Translations under genes and position numbers: made by a program
The notes under the pieces: generated by a model
Databases searched by the model: none
Seen by the model: the letters and a program-made list of their open reading frames with translations, nothing else
Told to the model about the DNA's origin: nothing
Shown: positions 34,148-43,439 of the stretch, one piece after another
How positions within the stretch are numbered: the first letter of the stretch is position 1
How the letters are laid out: each line of letters opens with the position of its first letter
NCBI GenBank assembly: GCA_020436225.1
Contig: JAGQYE010000045.1
Location: 1-54,270 of the forward strand
DNA: 54,270 bases
Origin: Bacteroidota bacterium
GTDB taxonomy: Bacteria; Bacteroidota; Bacteroidia; Chitinophagales; JADIYW01
Direction: 5' to 3'

Positions 34148-36035
34148 ACTTAATGAATTTAGCAATGCCTGTTTTATTTGTACTTTGTTCTGTTATTTTA
34201 ATGAGATAAGTAGCAGCAGGCAACTCATTAACATGAATATTGCCGGAATTGTTTAATTGTTTCTGTAACACCATTCTGCCATCTAAAGAAAAAATTTGTA
34301 ACGTATTATTGCCTTTTATGCCATCTATTGTAAGTATATCTCTTGTTGGATTCGGATAAATTTTCAATTGATAAGTTTCATTTTTATTTTCAAAAATCGG
34401 AGTTAAATATTCCGGCAACGGCTTACCTACAACAGGATTGATAATCATTGTTCCGGGAATGCCGGACTCGCGCCATTTTGTAGAGCCATCCACATAAAAA
34501 TTTCTATTAGAATGATTGTTGTTTCTATCAAATCCTATTGTAAGAGATTCTTTGTTATCTACAATTAAGCCAACTGCAAATGTATCGGATAATACTAACG
34601 GAAACGTTGCACCGTTCAACATAAAATCCGGTTTTATCGCTGCGTAATAGAAATTATTCAGTGTATCATTTGAAAATTCTTTGTTCAAGTCAGCTAGTTT
34701 CAAATTGGTTTGACGATATATTAAATCACTTTCATCATAAATGGTATTTCTATCAAAATTTTTCCAAACACAAATACTGAATGTCGCCAAATTATTATTT
34801 ACTTGAGTTGGAAACGCTTGGAATTTTATGGCTTGTAATGTATCCGGATTTCGAACTGCATATTTCACAGCCATTTTATATTCGGGCATTCCATCCACCC
34901 AATATCCACGCTCAGCAGAAGCATCATCATAAGCATAAAAATTACTGAAAATCTGTTTATGCGACATTGAATTATTGGCAAGAACTTGCGTCGGCTCGCC
35001 GGCTTCCGCAGAAACATCAAAATGATAATCTACATTTATTACAACTGTATCATCGGTGAGGTTGGTTGGCACTAAAAATTTGGAATATTTAATTTCATTT
35101 TCTGACAATGGTCCAAAGTCGCGTGAAGGTCCGTTAAATGTTGCAAGCGTTGTACTTGTATTTACTAAAGTGGCTGTATAATCATCAACAATATCCGTAG
35201 TTGTATTGATGAAATTGTTTTTCACAAGAATGCTAATCGAATCAGCTAAATCTGTAGTATCAAATTGATGATATGGCATCACATAATAATCTTTCAAGAT
35301 AGATGGTGGCAAAAATTCATAAGCCATTTCTTTAATATTGCGTTCTGCTGCAGTATCTCTGTTTTTATCCAACTTTACATAATCAACATGCCATACATCA
35401 TTTGCACCATTTAAGTTACCAAAAGACTCAAATCGAAATTGGAAATTCGCATTCAAATAGGCAGAATCTAGTTTAACAAAAACTTGACGCATTGTGGCAA
35501 CACTCAACGCTGAAGTTTGCCATTTAATGTTCCAATTTCCAGAAGTATCTAAAAATTGAAGCGTCAGTAAATCGTTTGGTGCAGAAGGTGTTTCCCCAAA
35601 ATCGCCTTGCAAGAAATAAAAACTTAAATAAACATTATTGGTATCATTTAAACCGGATAAATCAATTGGATTGGAAGTCAATTTATCGGCTGCACCGGAA
35701 ACCATAGTGGCAGAAGAACTGTAAGGAATTCCATTCGCGTCGGTGCCATCAAAAGTTGCAACACCTAAAGTAACTGTTTCTTTCGGATATGTAGGATTAA
35801 TAAAAACAAAATTATCTTGCCAACGTACTACATTAGGATAAATTTCTGACTGATTAAAATCATCAAAGAATGGCAAGCTCAATGCAGCTACTTTATGCTT
35901 GGATTTTTGATGGATATATTCTTGATTATTTTGTTTATTTTTTTGTGGATGCATACGCAAAGGCACAATGGCTTCTTGTTGAGCAAACGTGTACACTACA
36001 ACAAACAAAAATAAATTGGTAAAGGCTAACTTCAT
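34140..36035 (-). CDS. Secreted protein with T9SS type A sorting domain
   Basis: The 631-residue product has a signal peptide ('LFLFVVVYTFAQ', cleaved near residue 19). A beta-rich body follows in which a segment near residues 130-230 ('VYLSFYFLQGDFGETPS', 'WHVDYVKLDKNRD') resembles the jelly-roll modules of other T9SS cargo. The last 75 residues are a type A sorting domain ('LKIYPNPTRDILTIDG', 'LQIFSLDGRMV', 'ATYLIKIT'). It should be exported across the outer membrane and anchored to or released from the surface. No catalytic motif is visible. The gene starts 6 bp after the PASTA gene. Confidence 0.88.
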   Translation of the reverse strand: MKLAFTNLFLFVVVYTFAQQEAIVPLRMHPQKNKQNNQEYIHQKSKHKVAALSLPFFDDFNQSEIYPNVVRWQDNFVFINPTYPKETVTLGVATFDGTDANGIPYSSSATMVSGAADKLTSNPIDLSGLNDTNNVYLSFYFLQGDFGETPSAPNDLLTLQFLDTSGNWNIKWQTSALSVATMRQVFVKLDSAYLNANFQFRFESFGNLNGANDVWHVDYVKLDKNRDTAAERNIKEMAYEFLPPSILKDYYVMPYHQFDTTDLADSISILVKNNFINTTTDIVDDYTATLVNTSTTLATFNGPSRDFGPLSENEIKYSKFLVPTNLTDDTVVINVDYHFDVSAEAGEPTQVLANNSMSHKQIFSNFYAYDDASAERGYWVDGMPEYKMAVKYAVRNPDTLQAIKFQAFPTQVNNNLATFSICVWKNFDRNTIYDESDLIYRQTNLKLADLNKEFSNDTLNNFYYAAIKPDFMLNGATFPLVLSDTFAVGLIVDNKESLTIGFDRNNNHSNRNFYVDGSTKWRESGIPGTMIINPVVGKPLPEYLTPIFENKNETYQLKIYPNPTRDILTIDGIKGNNTLQIFSLDGRMVLQKQLNNSGNIHVNELPAATYLIKITEQSTNKTGIAKFIKYE

Positions 36036-36041
36036 ATATTA

Positions 36042-36851
36042 TTATTGATATCCTTTTTCTGTTTTAGGAATAAGTTGATTTACCGGATGCGAACCTATTT
36101 GTGTGGTCGTATCTTTCTCTTGACGTATAAACAACTGAACTGCATCGTCTTGACCAAATACGCCTGGTTGTCCAAACTTTGGATTTTGATCATAAACATA
36201 AGCACTTAAGGTATCGGTAATTGTTCCATCGGCAATCAACAAACCTAATTTTAAATGAACAGCGTCTAAGACAGCTTTCGCCTCAACAACCGTCAAATCT
36301 GTCAATGGTGGAACATCTGCTACTTGATTAGAAAATCCATCTCCTAATACTAAATCTATGGTTGTTCCTTTCTTTACTACATCGTCTGGTTTTACAACAT
36401 TTCCATTTATTTCCATATTCAAAACTGCATCTTTAGCCATATCCGGAACATAAATATATTTACCCACTTTCAATCCCCAATTATGTAAAATAATTTCTGC
36501 TTGTCGTTTTGAATTATCGATAACATTTGGAAGTTTTACACTTGGTGGCGTAGAAGCATTTAATGTCAAATATATTTTTCTGTTTACTTTTACTTTAGAG
36601 CCAGTAAGTGGTTGTTGATCCAACACAAACAATGGTGGTTTGCTTTCATCATAAGTTGAATCGACGATTATGTAATCCAAATCATTTTGACTTAAAATCT
36701 TTTTAGCCTCAAATAAAGATTTTCCTTTAACTGTAGGCACTAAAACAAAATTTCCATGATTGGTGTACCATGATAAACTTTCAAATGCGAGAAACAACAA
36801 AACGATGCCGGCAATTATTATAGCTAAAATGTTTAAAAGTATGGTTCTCAT
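36042..36851 (-). CDS. Membrane-anchored protein with three PASTA domains
   Basis: The 269-residue product has one N-terminal membrane helix (about 5-25) and three extracytoplasmic PASTA domains (about 35-100, 105-170 and 178-243), recognisable from 'VPTVKGKSLFEAKKIL', 'LPNVIDNSKRQAEIIL' and 'VPPLTDLTVVEAKAVL'. PASTA domains bind peptidoglycan stem peptides or beta-lactams. There is no kinase or transpeptidase domain, so this is a stand-alone sensor or scaffold. The ATG at 36851 puts the membrane helix at the N-terminus; the frame is open 28 codons further. It is divergent from ddl, another cell-wall gene, 163 bp away, which supports a peptidoglycan-related role. Confidence 0.92.
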   Translation of the reverse strand: MRTILLNILAIIIAGIVLLFLAFESLSWYTNHGNFVLVPTVKGKSLFEAKKILSQNDLDYIIVDSTYDESKPPLFVLDQQPLTGSKVKVNRKIYLTLNASTPPSVKLPNVIDNSKRQAEIILHNWGLKVGKYIYVPDMAKDAVLNMEINGNVVKPDDVVKKGTTIDLVLGDGFSNQVADVPPLTDLTVVEAKAVLDAVHLKLGLLIADGTITDTLSAYVYDQNPKFGQPGVFGQDDAVQLFIRQEKDTTTQIGSHPVNQLIPKTEKGYQ

Positions 36852-36990
36852 CAAGTATTTTATTTTGGAATAACGCCAATTTGAAATGTATAGTATATTG
36901 AACAAAAATACACAAATTAAGCTGATTTTGAACAATTGTTCTTTCTAACAAACGTTTATAATCTCAGTAAACAAAATCTTGAAATCGCTC

Positions 36991-36998
36991 TATATTTG
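36991..36998 (+). promoter_or_regulatory. ddl promoter -7 box
   Basis: TATATTTG, a perfect TAnnTTTG box, ends 16 bp before the ddl ATG at 37015. It makes an upstream in-frame ATG at 36979 unlikely as the start, since that would not be on the transcript. Confidence 0.55.
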
Positions 36999-37014
36999 TT
37001 TCAATCGAAATTAT

Positions 37015-38103
37015 ATGAAAAAACAAAACATCGGTTTGGTATTTGGAGGTAAATCTCCGGAACACGAAGTATCTATTATCTCCGCTCGAAATATATTTAA
37101 CGCAATTAACAAAGATAAGTTTGAAGTCCAACTTATTGGCATTGCACAAAATGGAAATTGGTATTTAGAAACTGAAGCTAACCTATTAGATAAAAATTGT
37201 GTTATCGGAAAATCAAACATTCAGCTTGCTGTTGTTTTTGGCGAAAGTCAACAAAAAATTATGCGATTAGATACAGGAAATTTTATTGATGTATTAGATG
37301 TTATATTTCCGATTACGCACGGACCAAATGGTGAAGATGGAACGCTTCAAGGAATTTTTACACAATTAGATATTCCATTTGTTGGTCCAAGTGTTTTAGG
37401 TTCTGCAGTTTCTATGGATAAAGATTTTACTAAAAGAATTTTGAGAGATGCCGGTATCGGACATGCTAAAGGAATTACCGTTTATCAACATGATAAAGAC
37501 AAACTTTCTTATGCTGAATTTGAAAAAGAATTAGGCAAAATTATGTTTGTAAAACCATGTAATATGGGTTCTTCTATTGGTGTTAGTAAAGTTACTGATG
37601 AACAAAGTTTTAGACATGCAATAAACGAAGCTTTCAAATTTGATACTAAATTGCTGGTTGAGCAAGCTGTAATTGGAAGAGAATTGGAATGTGCTGTTTT
37701 AGGAAATGAAACTATAGATGTAAGTATTTTTGGAGAAGTAATTATGGACGAAGGTATTTATGATTTTGAGAATAAATACATCAACGATAATGCTAAAATC
37801 GTTATTCCTGCTGAACACATATCTCCTACTCTTTTACAAAAATTACAAGCAACAGCAAAAAATGCCTATCGCGCTTTAGGTTTGGAAGGTTTATCTAGAA
37901 TAGATGTATTTCTTACCACAAATGAAGAAGTAATTGTGAACGAGCCGAACACCTTGCCCGGTTTCACTTCAATTTCTATGTATCCTAAATTATGGGAAAA
38001 TTCAGGCTTAAGTTATCCGGATTTAATTGAACGTTTAATTCAATTAGCTATTGCTCGTTATAACAGAGACAAACAACTTTCCAGAAAGCGAATTGATAAA
38101 TAA
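37015..38103 (+). CDS. ddl: D-alanine--D-alanine ligase
   Basis: Ddl joins two D-alanines with ATP to make the dipeptide for peptidoglycan precursors. The 362-residue product shows 'LVFGGKSPEHEVSIISARN' at the start, 'PITHGPNGEDGTLQG' near residue 100, 'PFVGPSVLGSAVSMDKDFTK', 'FVKPCNMGSSIGVSKV', 'ELECAVLGNE' and 'VNEPNTLPGFTSISMYPKLW' near the C-terminus. The length is that of the longer VanA/DdlA-like class. The start at 37015 is preferred to an ATG 36 bp upstream because of the -7 box between them. Confidence 0.96.
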   Translation: MKKQNIGLVFGGKSPEHEVSIISARNIFNAINKDKFEVQLIGIAQNGNWYLETEANLLDKNCVIGKSNIQLAVVFGESQQKIMRLDTGNFIDVLDVIFPITHGPNGEDGTLQGIFTQLDIPFVGPSVLGSAVSMDKDFTKRILRDAGIGHAKGITVYQHDKDKLSYAEFEKELGKIMFVKPCNMGSSIGVSKVTDEQSFRHAINEAFKFDTKLLVEQAVIGRELECAVLGNETIDVSIFGEVIMDEGIYDFENKYINDNAKIVIPAEHISPTLLQKLQATAKNAYRALGLEGLSRIDVFLTTNEEVIVNEPNTLPGFTSISMYPKLWENSGLSYPDLIERLIQLAIARYNRDKQLSRKRIDK

Positions 38104-38349
38104 TTTTTTCTACTTTCTATTTTTTTATGATTTATTCTTAGAGAACAATACTTAATTTTCATTTTTTACTGAAAGTTTAAAATCTATCAAAAATATTTAT
38201 TTAACCTAATTGACTTTAGTTAAAGAATAATTTTACATGAAATAAACATCAGATATTTGATTATTGTCAAAACTTTAAACTTCACAATACATTAACCTGC
38301 CATTTACAAGAATGACATTTTTATACAAAACTTTCATAATTGAAAAAAA

Positions 38350-38380
38350 TTGATTAATCGTAATAACGCACCTAATTTTG
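38350..38380 (+). promoter_or_regulatory. Promoter for the Lys/Ala-rich protein gene, in a 314-bp intergenic gap
   Basis: TTG (38350-38352), a 20-bp spacer and TAATTTTG (38373-38380) form a good Bacteroidota promoter 37 bp upstream of the ATG at 38418. The rest of 38104-38349 is very AT-rich; apart from a short CTTTA/TAAAG dyad near 38213-38224, I see no gene or structured RNA in it. Confidence 0.72.
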
Positions 38381-38417
38381 CAGTATCAATTTTGATAAAC
38401 AATTAAACTTTTTAAAA

Positions 38418-38843
38418 ATGGAATTTACACAAAAAATTAAAGATGCTGTAAACAGCTTAACTGCTGAAACAAAAGCAAATGTAACAGAATTACGTTACAA
38501 CGTAGAAAACACAGTAAAAAATGCTGTAAGCGAAGCTAAAGACGAAGTAGCTATCCAAAGAAATCATTTCAAAGCTACTGCTGAAAGAATCCAAGCTAAA
38601 TTAAAAGGTCCTTTTACTTTAGAAAAAGTTCAAGCTGACGTTAAAGAAGAAGCTAACATTTTAGTTGCTGATGTAAAAACTACATTCAATAGAAATGCTG
38701 ACAGAGTTAAAGGTTTATTTAACGAAGCTTCAACTAAAGTTGAGAAAAAAGCTAATGAAGTAAAAGCTGAAGTAAAGAAAGCTGCTTCAACTGCAAAAGC
38801 TAAAGCTAAAACAACAGCAAGCAAAGCAAAAGCTAAAGCATAA
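38418..38843 (+). CDS. Helical Lys/Ala-rich protein with histone-H1-like tail
   Basis: The 141-residue product has an amphipathic helical N-terminal part (residues 1-100, e.g. 'LTAETKANVTELRYNVENTV') and a tail of about 35 residues made almost only of Lys, Ala and Thr ('KKAASTAKAKAKTTASKAKA'). Such tails occur in bacterial histone-H1-like DNA-binding proteins and in some phasin- or LEA-like helical proteins. There is no signal peptide. A strong promoter, a terminator and an Ala/Lys/Glu codon set biased to few codons (GCT, AAA, GAA) suggest high expression. Function is not assigned; DNA binding is one possibility. Confidence 0.75.
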   Translation: MEFTQKIKDAVNSLTAETKANVTELRYNVENTVKNAVSEAKDEVAIQRNHFKATAERIQAKLKGPFTLEKVQADVKEEANILVADVKTTFNRNADRVKGLFNEASTKVEKKANEVKAEVKKAASTAKAKAKTTASKAKAKA

Positions 38844-38871
38844 TTGCTTTACTAACTCCAAGTACATTTTT

Positions 38872-38907
38872 AAAAAGAACCGCCAAATTTGTGCGGCTCT
38901 TTTTTTA
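38872..38907 (+). terminator. Terminator of the Lys/Ala-rich protein gene
   Basis: AAAGAACCGC and GCGGCTCTTT pair with one A-C mismatch around a 9-nt loop, followed by a run of T, 29 bp after the stop. Confidence 0.75.
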
Positions 38908-38944
38908 TTCATATTAAAAATGAATAACTTTACAAGAAAAAAAA

Positions 38945-39208
38945 ATGAGAATTGTCGGACAAATTGAACATCCAATTATAAAAATTACAGTTTTGCAAAT
39001 GAACAATCGTTTTGCACTAAAATTGGAAGATAATCTTTTAGAACAAACCTATAAATTTAATGAAGACGATCGACTTCGTACTTTAGAAGATATGGATAAA
39101 ATGGTGGACAAAACATTCTTAGATGAATGTTTACAACGCTTTCTAGACATGAATAAATCACGTGGAGAAACCTATTTAAGAAATATTATGAACGAAAAAA
39201 CGGAATAA
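38945..39208 (+). CDS. Small conserved-looking protein of unknown function
   Basis: The 87-residue product begins 'MRIVGQIEHPIIKITVLQMN', has a short strand-rich first half and a helical second half ('TLEDMDKMVDKTFLDECLQRF'), and no signal peptide. I do not recognise a named family. It lies 41 bp upstream of fluC on the same strand and after a terminator, so it probably shares a transcript with fluC. Confidence 0.65.
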   Translation: MRIVGQIEHPIIKITVLQMNNRFALKLEDNLLEQTYKFNEDDRLRTLEDMDKMVDKTFLDECLQRFLDMNKSRGETYLRNIMNEKTE

Positions 39209-39249
39209 ATTTTTAAACTTAAATTATTTCATTTTGAAATACATAATAA

Positions 39250-39621
39250 ATGCTTAAAACAATATTTCTTATTGGCATCGGCGGTGGTGCAGGTAGCATT
39301 TTACGCTATTTAGTTTCCATTTATCTTCTAAAATATTCAAAGTCAACGTTGCCAGTTGCAACACTTTTAGTCAATATTTTAGGCTGTTTGGCGATAGGAA
39401 TTTTACTTGGAATTTTAGGCAAACAACAAATCCAAAATCCTAACATAAAATATCTATTGGTTATCGGCTTTTGTGGTGGATTCACAACTTTTTCTACCTT
39501 TGCAGCAGAGAATATTCAACTCTTACAAACCGGAAATTTCTTAACAGTCTTTAGTTACATTACATTAAGTATTTTATTATGCTTGATTGCTGTTTGGTTA
39601 GGTTTATTCCTTACAAAATAA
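39250..39621 (+). CDS. crcB: Fluoride ion channel FluC (CrcB)
   Basis: FluC exports fluoride passively through the inner membrane as a dual-topology dimer. The 123-residue product has four membrane helices and the family motifs 'GGGAGSILRYLVS' near the start, 'TLLVNILGCLAIG' (the pore Asn) and 'GFCGGFTTFSTFA' with the phenylalanine box. Length is typical. No fluoride riboswitch is seen upstream. A terminator shared with aceA closes the gene. Confidence 0.95.
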   Translation: MLKTIFLIGIGGGAGSILRYLVSIYLLKYSKSTLPVATLLVNILGCLAIGILLGILGKQQIQNPNIKYLLVIGFCGGFTTFSTFAAENIQLLQTGNFLTVFSYITLSILLCLIAVWLGLFLTK

Positions 39622-39650
39622 AAAATGCGCAACATAATGTCGCGCATTTT
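39622..39650. terminator. Bidirectional terminator between crcB and aceA
   Basis: AAAATGCGC (39622-39630) pairs perfectly with GCGCATTTT (39642-39650) over an 11-nt loop between two convergent genes. Confidence 0.85.
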
Positions 39651-39686
39651 CTATGTATATTTTCCTCTTTCGAAGAAAAATAGTTA

Positions 39687-40970
39687 TCAATGGAATTGTT
39701 CTGCTTCTGTAGAACCTGCCAAAGCTGTTGTTGAAGATTGTCCTTGTTGTGCAATATTTTGAATTGCATCGAAATAACCTGTTCCAACGAAAGATTGGTG
39801 TTTGATAGCTTTGAAACCATCTTTTTCCATTTCGAATTCTTTTTGTTGCATAGTGGAGAAACCAGCCATTCCGCGAGCTAAATAATCTTTAGATAAGCTG
39901 AACATAGATGAATTCAATGCATGGAATCCTGCTAATGTAATGAATTGGAATTTATAACCTAAAGCAGCGATATCTTCACGGAAAGTCAACATTTGTTTTT
40001 CATCCATGTATTTAGCCCAGTTGAATGAAGGAGAACAGTTGTAAGCCAACATTTTTCCAGGATATTTAGCATGAACGCCTTGAGCAAATTCGCGAGCCAT
40101 TCCTAAATCCGGATTTCCTGTTTCCATCCAAATTAAGTCAGCATATTCAGCATAAGAACAAGCTCTATCGATTCCTGCTTCAACACCATTCTTAACATAG
40201 TAAAAACCTTCTGAAGAACGTTTTCCATCTACGATGAATTTTTGATCTCTTTCGTCAATGTCAGATGTAATTAAAGTTGCCGCTTCAGCATCTGTACGAG
40301 CGATAACTAATGTAGGAACACCCATTGAGTCAGCTGCTAAACGAGCAGAAACTAATTTGTTGATAGCTTCTTGTGTTGGAACCAATACTTTACCACCTAA
40401 GTGTCCGCATTTTTTTGCAGAAGCTAATTGATCTTCATAGTGAACACCTGCAGCACCAGCTTCAATCATACCTTTCATTAATTCGAAAGCATTTAAGTTT
40501 CCACCGAAACCAGCTTCAGCATCTGCAACGATTGGAGCAAACCAGTCGATGTCGCCATCTTGATTTAACCATTGGATTTGGTCACGACGTGCTAATGCAT
40601 TGTTTATTCTACGAACAACTGTAGGAACAGAGTTTGCAGGATATAAAGATTGATCCGGATACATTTCCATACCTAAGTTAGCATCAGCAGCTACTTGCCA
40701 GCCTGACAAATAAATTGCCGGCATTCCAGCTTGTACTTCTTGTACAGCTTGGTTTCCTGTAAGAGCACCTAACCCTGCTACCCAAGGACGAGAATGTAAG
40801 CGATCCCATAATTTGTTTGCACCATTTTTTGCTAAAGTGTATTCCACTTCAACAGAACCAGAAATGTTCACTACATCTTCTGCAGTGAATGGTCTTTTGA
40901 TGCCTGCCCATCTTGGGTTTTCAGCCCAATCTTTTTTCAAAGCATCAATGCGTTGTTGTCTTGTTGCCAT
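39687..40970 (-). CDS. aceA: Isocitrate lyase
   Basis: Isocitrate lyase splits isocitrate into glyoxylate and succinate, the first step of the glyoxylate shunt for growth on acetate or fatty acids. The 427-residue product has the catalytic 'KKCGH' at 186-190 (Cys188), '[12 protein letters not shown]', '[14 protein letters not shown]' and 'TDAEAATLI'. Length matches the E. coli enzyme (434). It lies 48 bp downstream of aceB on the same strand, so the two shunt enzymes form one operon in the aceB-aceA order. Confidence 0.97.
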   Translation of the reverse strand: MATRQQRIDALKKDWAENPRWAGIKRPFTAEDVVNISGSVEVEYTLAKNGANKLWDRLHSRPWVAGLGALTGNQAVQEVQAGMPAIYLSGWQVAADANLGMEMYPDQSLYPANSVPTVVRRINNALARRDQIQWLNQDGDIDWFAPIVADAEAGFGGNLNAFELMKGMIEAGAAGVHYEDQLASAKKCGHLGGKVLVPTQEAINKLVSARLAADSMGVPTLVIARTDAEAATLITSDIDERDQKFIVDGKRSSEGFYYVKNGVEAGIDRACSYAEYADLIWMETGNPDLGMAREFAQGVHAKYPGKMLAYNCSPSFNWAKYMDEKQMLTFREDIAALGYKFQFITLAGFHALNSSMFSLSKDYLARGMAGFSTMQQKEFEMEKDGFKAIKHQSFVGTGYFDAIQNIAQQGQSSTTALAGSTEAEQFH

Positions 40971-41018
40971 TTTATTGAATTTGTTTTGTTAAATGAAGTT
41001 TATTAAAGTTAAGATTTA

Positions 41019-42611
41019 TTAGTCGATATAATTGTAAGCATCTAAAGTCAAGAATTCTTCCAATTGATCTTGTAAAGACATTTTGGTAAATAATTCTATT
41101 GCTAAATCAAATTTTGAGGCTGCATACTTATCTCCTAATGTTGCTTGATAAGCTGCTTTTTGTTCATCAATTAATTGTTGAACAAGTTCAGCTGTAATTT
41201 TAGTGCCATCATCTAATTTTGCATATTCATGATGTACCCATTGCCATACTTGTGTGCGAGAAATTTCTGCTGTTGCAGCATCTTCCATTAAGTTATGAAT
41301 TGGCACACAACCATTACCGCGCAACCAAGCTTCTAAGTATTGGATTCCAACATCGATGTTATTTTTTAATCCGCCTAAAGTAATTGTACCTTTTGGAACT
41401 TCTAACAAATCAGCAGCAGTTACATTCACATCTTCACGTTTAACATGAATTTGATTTGGTGTCGGCATATATTTGTTGAATTCATCCATTGCAATTTGTA
41501 CTAATCCTGGATGCGCTACCCAAGTTCCATCGTGTCCGGCTTTAGCTTCGCGTTCTTTATCGGCTCTTACTTTTGCCAATGCTACTTCATTCGCTTCCGG
41601 ATCGTTTTTAATAGGAATTTGTGCTGCCATACCACCCATAGCAAATGCGTTTCTCTTATGGCAAGTTTGAATTACTAAACCGGTATAAGCTTTCATGAAA
41701 GGAACGGTCATAGTTACTTGCGCTCTATCCGGAATTAAGAATTGTTTATTCTTAACGGTACGTTTGATGTAAGAGAATAAATAATCCCAACGTCCGCAGT
41801 TCAAACCGGCACTATGTTCTTTCAATTCGTATAAGATTTCATTCAATTCAAAAGTTGCCAAGATAGTTTCAATTAAAACAGTCGCTTTGATAGAACCTTG
41901 AGGTACACCTAATTCGTTTTGAGCATCTACAAAAATATCATTCCATAAACGAGCTTCTAAATGAGATTCCATTTTGGGAAGATATAAATAAACTCCGCTT
42001 CTATTTGCGATACGTTGTTTTGCATTGTGATAAAAATACAAAGCAAAATCCCAGATTGAACCACTTGCTTCTTCGCCATCAACTAAAACGTGTTTCTCTA
42101 ATAAATGCCAACCACGTGGACGAACAAATAAAACGGCGATTTCATCATTTAATTTGTATGATTTCCCATTTGATTCTAATGAAATTGTTTTGTTATTTGC
42201 ATCTTTCAAATTGATTTGTCCGGAGATATTATTTTCCCAAGTCGGAGCATTAGAATCCTCAAAATCTGCCATAAATACTTTAGCACCTGAGTTCAATGCA
42301 TTGATAATCATTTTTCTATCCACAGGACCGGTAATTTCTACACGTCTATCTTGCATATCGGCAGGACAAGGTGCAACTGTCCATTCGCTTTCTCTAATTT
42401 CTTTTGTTTCAGGTAAAAAATCAGGCAATTCTCCAGCATCTAAACGTACTTGTCGTTCTACTCTTTTTTGTAATAATTCTTTTCTTCTGGCATTGTGTTT
42501 TCTTTGCAATTTTGCAAAAAATGCCAATGCTTCAGGAGTTAAAATGGCTGCATATTCCGGCTTAAATTCACCGTTAATGACTACTCCTTCAGGTGTTTGA
42601 TATGTTGACAT
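41019..42611 (-). CDS. aceB: Malate synthase A
   Basis: Malate synthase condenses glyoxylate with acetyl-CoA to malate, completing the glyoxylate shunt with the aceA product. The 530-residue product is of the AceB form: '[15 protein letters not shown]' near residue 113, '[11 protein letters not shown]', '[15 protein letters not shown]', '[18 protein letters not shown]', '[15 protein letters not shown]' and '[13 protein letters not shown]'. Length is the AceB norm (about 530). It leads the aceBA operon. An inverted repeat at 42667-42696 lies 56 bp upstream of the ATG. Confidence 0.97.
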   Translation of the reverse strand: MSTYQTPEGVVINGEFKPEYAAILTPEALAFFAKLQRKHNARRKELLQKRVERQVRLDAGELPDFLPETKEIRESEWTVAPCPADMQDRRVEITGPVDRKMIINALNSGAKVFMADFEDSNAPTWENNISGQINLKDANNKTISLESNGKSYKLNDEIAVLFVRPRGWHLLEKHVLVDGEEASGSIWDFALYFYHNAKQRIANRSGVYLYLPKMESHLEARLWNDIFVDAQNELGVPQGSIKATVLIETILATFELNEILYELKEHSAGLNCGRWDYLFSYIKRTVKNKQFLIPDRAQVTMTVPFMKAYTGLVIQTCHKRNAFAMGGMAAQIPIKNDPEANEVALAKVRADKEREAKAGHDGTWVAHPGLVQIAMDEFNKYMPTPNQIHVKREDVNVTAADLLEVPKGTITLGGLKNNIDVGIQYLEAWLRGNGCVPIHNLMEDAATAEISRTQVWQWVHHEYAKLDDGTKITAELVQQLIDEQKAAYQATLGDKYAASKFDLAIELFTKMSLQDQLEEFLTLDAYNYID

Positions 42612-42666
42612 AATAAGTAAATTGATTTTGCGGCATAAAGATACAAAATTGAAAAAATCCGACCGA

Positions 42667-42696
42667 ATATAGTATATTACCTAAAGTTTACTATAT
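42667..42696. promoter_or_regulatory. Inverted repeat upstream of aceB
   Basis: ATATAGTA (42667-42674) and TACTATAT (42689-42696) are a perfect 8-bp inverted repeat with a 14-bp spacer, upstream of the predicted aceB leader. It is a candidate operator for control of the glyoxylate shunt. A weak -7 box (TATCTTTA on the minus strand, 42635-42642) lies between it and the ATG. Confidence 0.45.
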
Positions 42697-42756
42697 CATC
42701 TATTCGCAATTAAAAAAGTTACAATTGAAACTAATTTTTTTGAAAAAATGAATTAA

Positions 42757-43434
42757 CTAAAAGTGCCACTTACCTTTCCATGTTTCCATTATCAAACCTT
42801 TTTCTAAGATAGAAGTAAATTCATTTCTTGGAATTTCTTTTGCACCAAATTGAGCTACATGTTCCGTATGTACTTGGGCGTCTAAAAAATGGAAATTTTT
42901 ATCTTTTAATAATTCGACTAAAAAGAACATTGCAACTTTTGATGCATTCGTTACTGTATGAAACATGGATTCGCCAAAAAAACATTTTCCTAAACTTACA
43001 CCATAAATACCACCAACCATTTGTTTGTTTTGCCATACTTCTACCGAATGCGCATAGCCCAATTGATGCAGCTTATTGTAAGCATTAATCATATCATTTG
43101 TAATCCAAGTTCCATTTTGAAATAATCTCTTTACATGAGCACAAGCACGAATTACTCCATCGAAATTAGTGTCAATAGTAACAGAAAATTGCTGTTTCTT
43201 CAACACTTTTTTTAGGCTTTTTGAAACATGAAAATCATCTAAAAATAAGATGAAACGATTTTCAGGCGCATGCCATACTATTGGTTCGCCTTCACTATAC
43301 CAAGGAAAAATTCCTTTGTGGTAAGCCAGCAATAGACGCTCAGGAGACAAATCTCCGCCAACAGCAACAATGCCATTCTCAGCGCCTTCAATAGGTGGAA
43401 AAGAAAGCTGTTCTGTTAACCAATAAATCGGCAA
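42757..43434 (-). CDS. aat: Leucyl/phenylalanyl-tRNA--protein transferase
   Basis: Aat adds Leu or Phe from charged tRNA to proteins with N-terminal Lys or Arg, making them N-degrons. The 225-residue product has 'FPPIEGAENGIVAVGGDLSP' near the start, 'GIFPWYSEGEPIVWHAPE', 'TWITNDMINAYNKLHQLGYAHSVE' in part and 'LGKCFFGESMFH'. Length is typical. It starts 5 bp after the clpS stop, so writer (Aat) and reader (ClpS) of the N-degron pathway are one operon. Confidence 0.96.
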   Translation of the reverse strand: MPIYWLTEQLSFPPIEGAENGIVAVGGDLSPERLLLAYHKGIFPWYSEGEPIVWHAPENRFILFLDDFHVSKSLKKVLKKQQFSVTIDTNFDGVIRACAHVKRLFQNGTWITNDMINAYNKLHQLGYAHSVEVWQNKQMVGGIYGVSLGKCFFGESMFHTVTNASKVAMFFLVELLKDKNFHFLDAQVHTEHVAQFGAKEIPRNEFTSILEKGLIMETWKGKWHF

Positions 43435-43439
43435 AATAA

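Noticed and set aside
39209-39249. Fluoride riboswitch before crcB
   Set aside because: The 41-bp gap lacks the conserved GC-rich core and is too short; none is seen in the neighbouring gap either.
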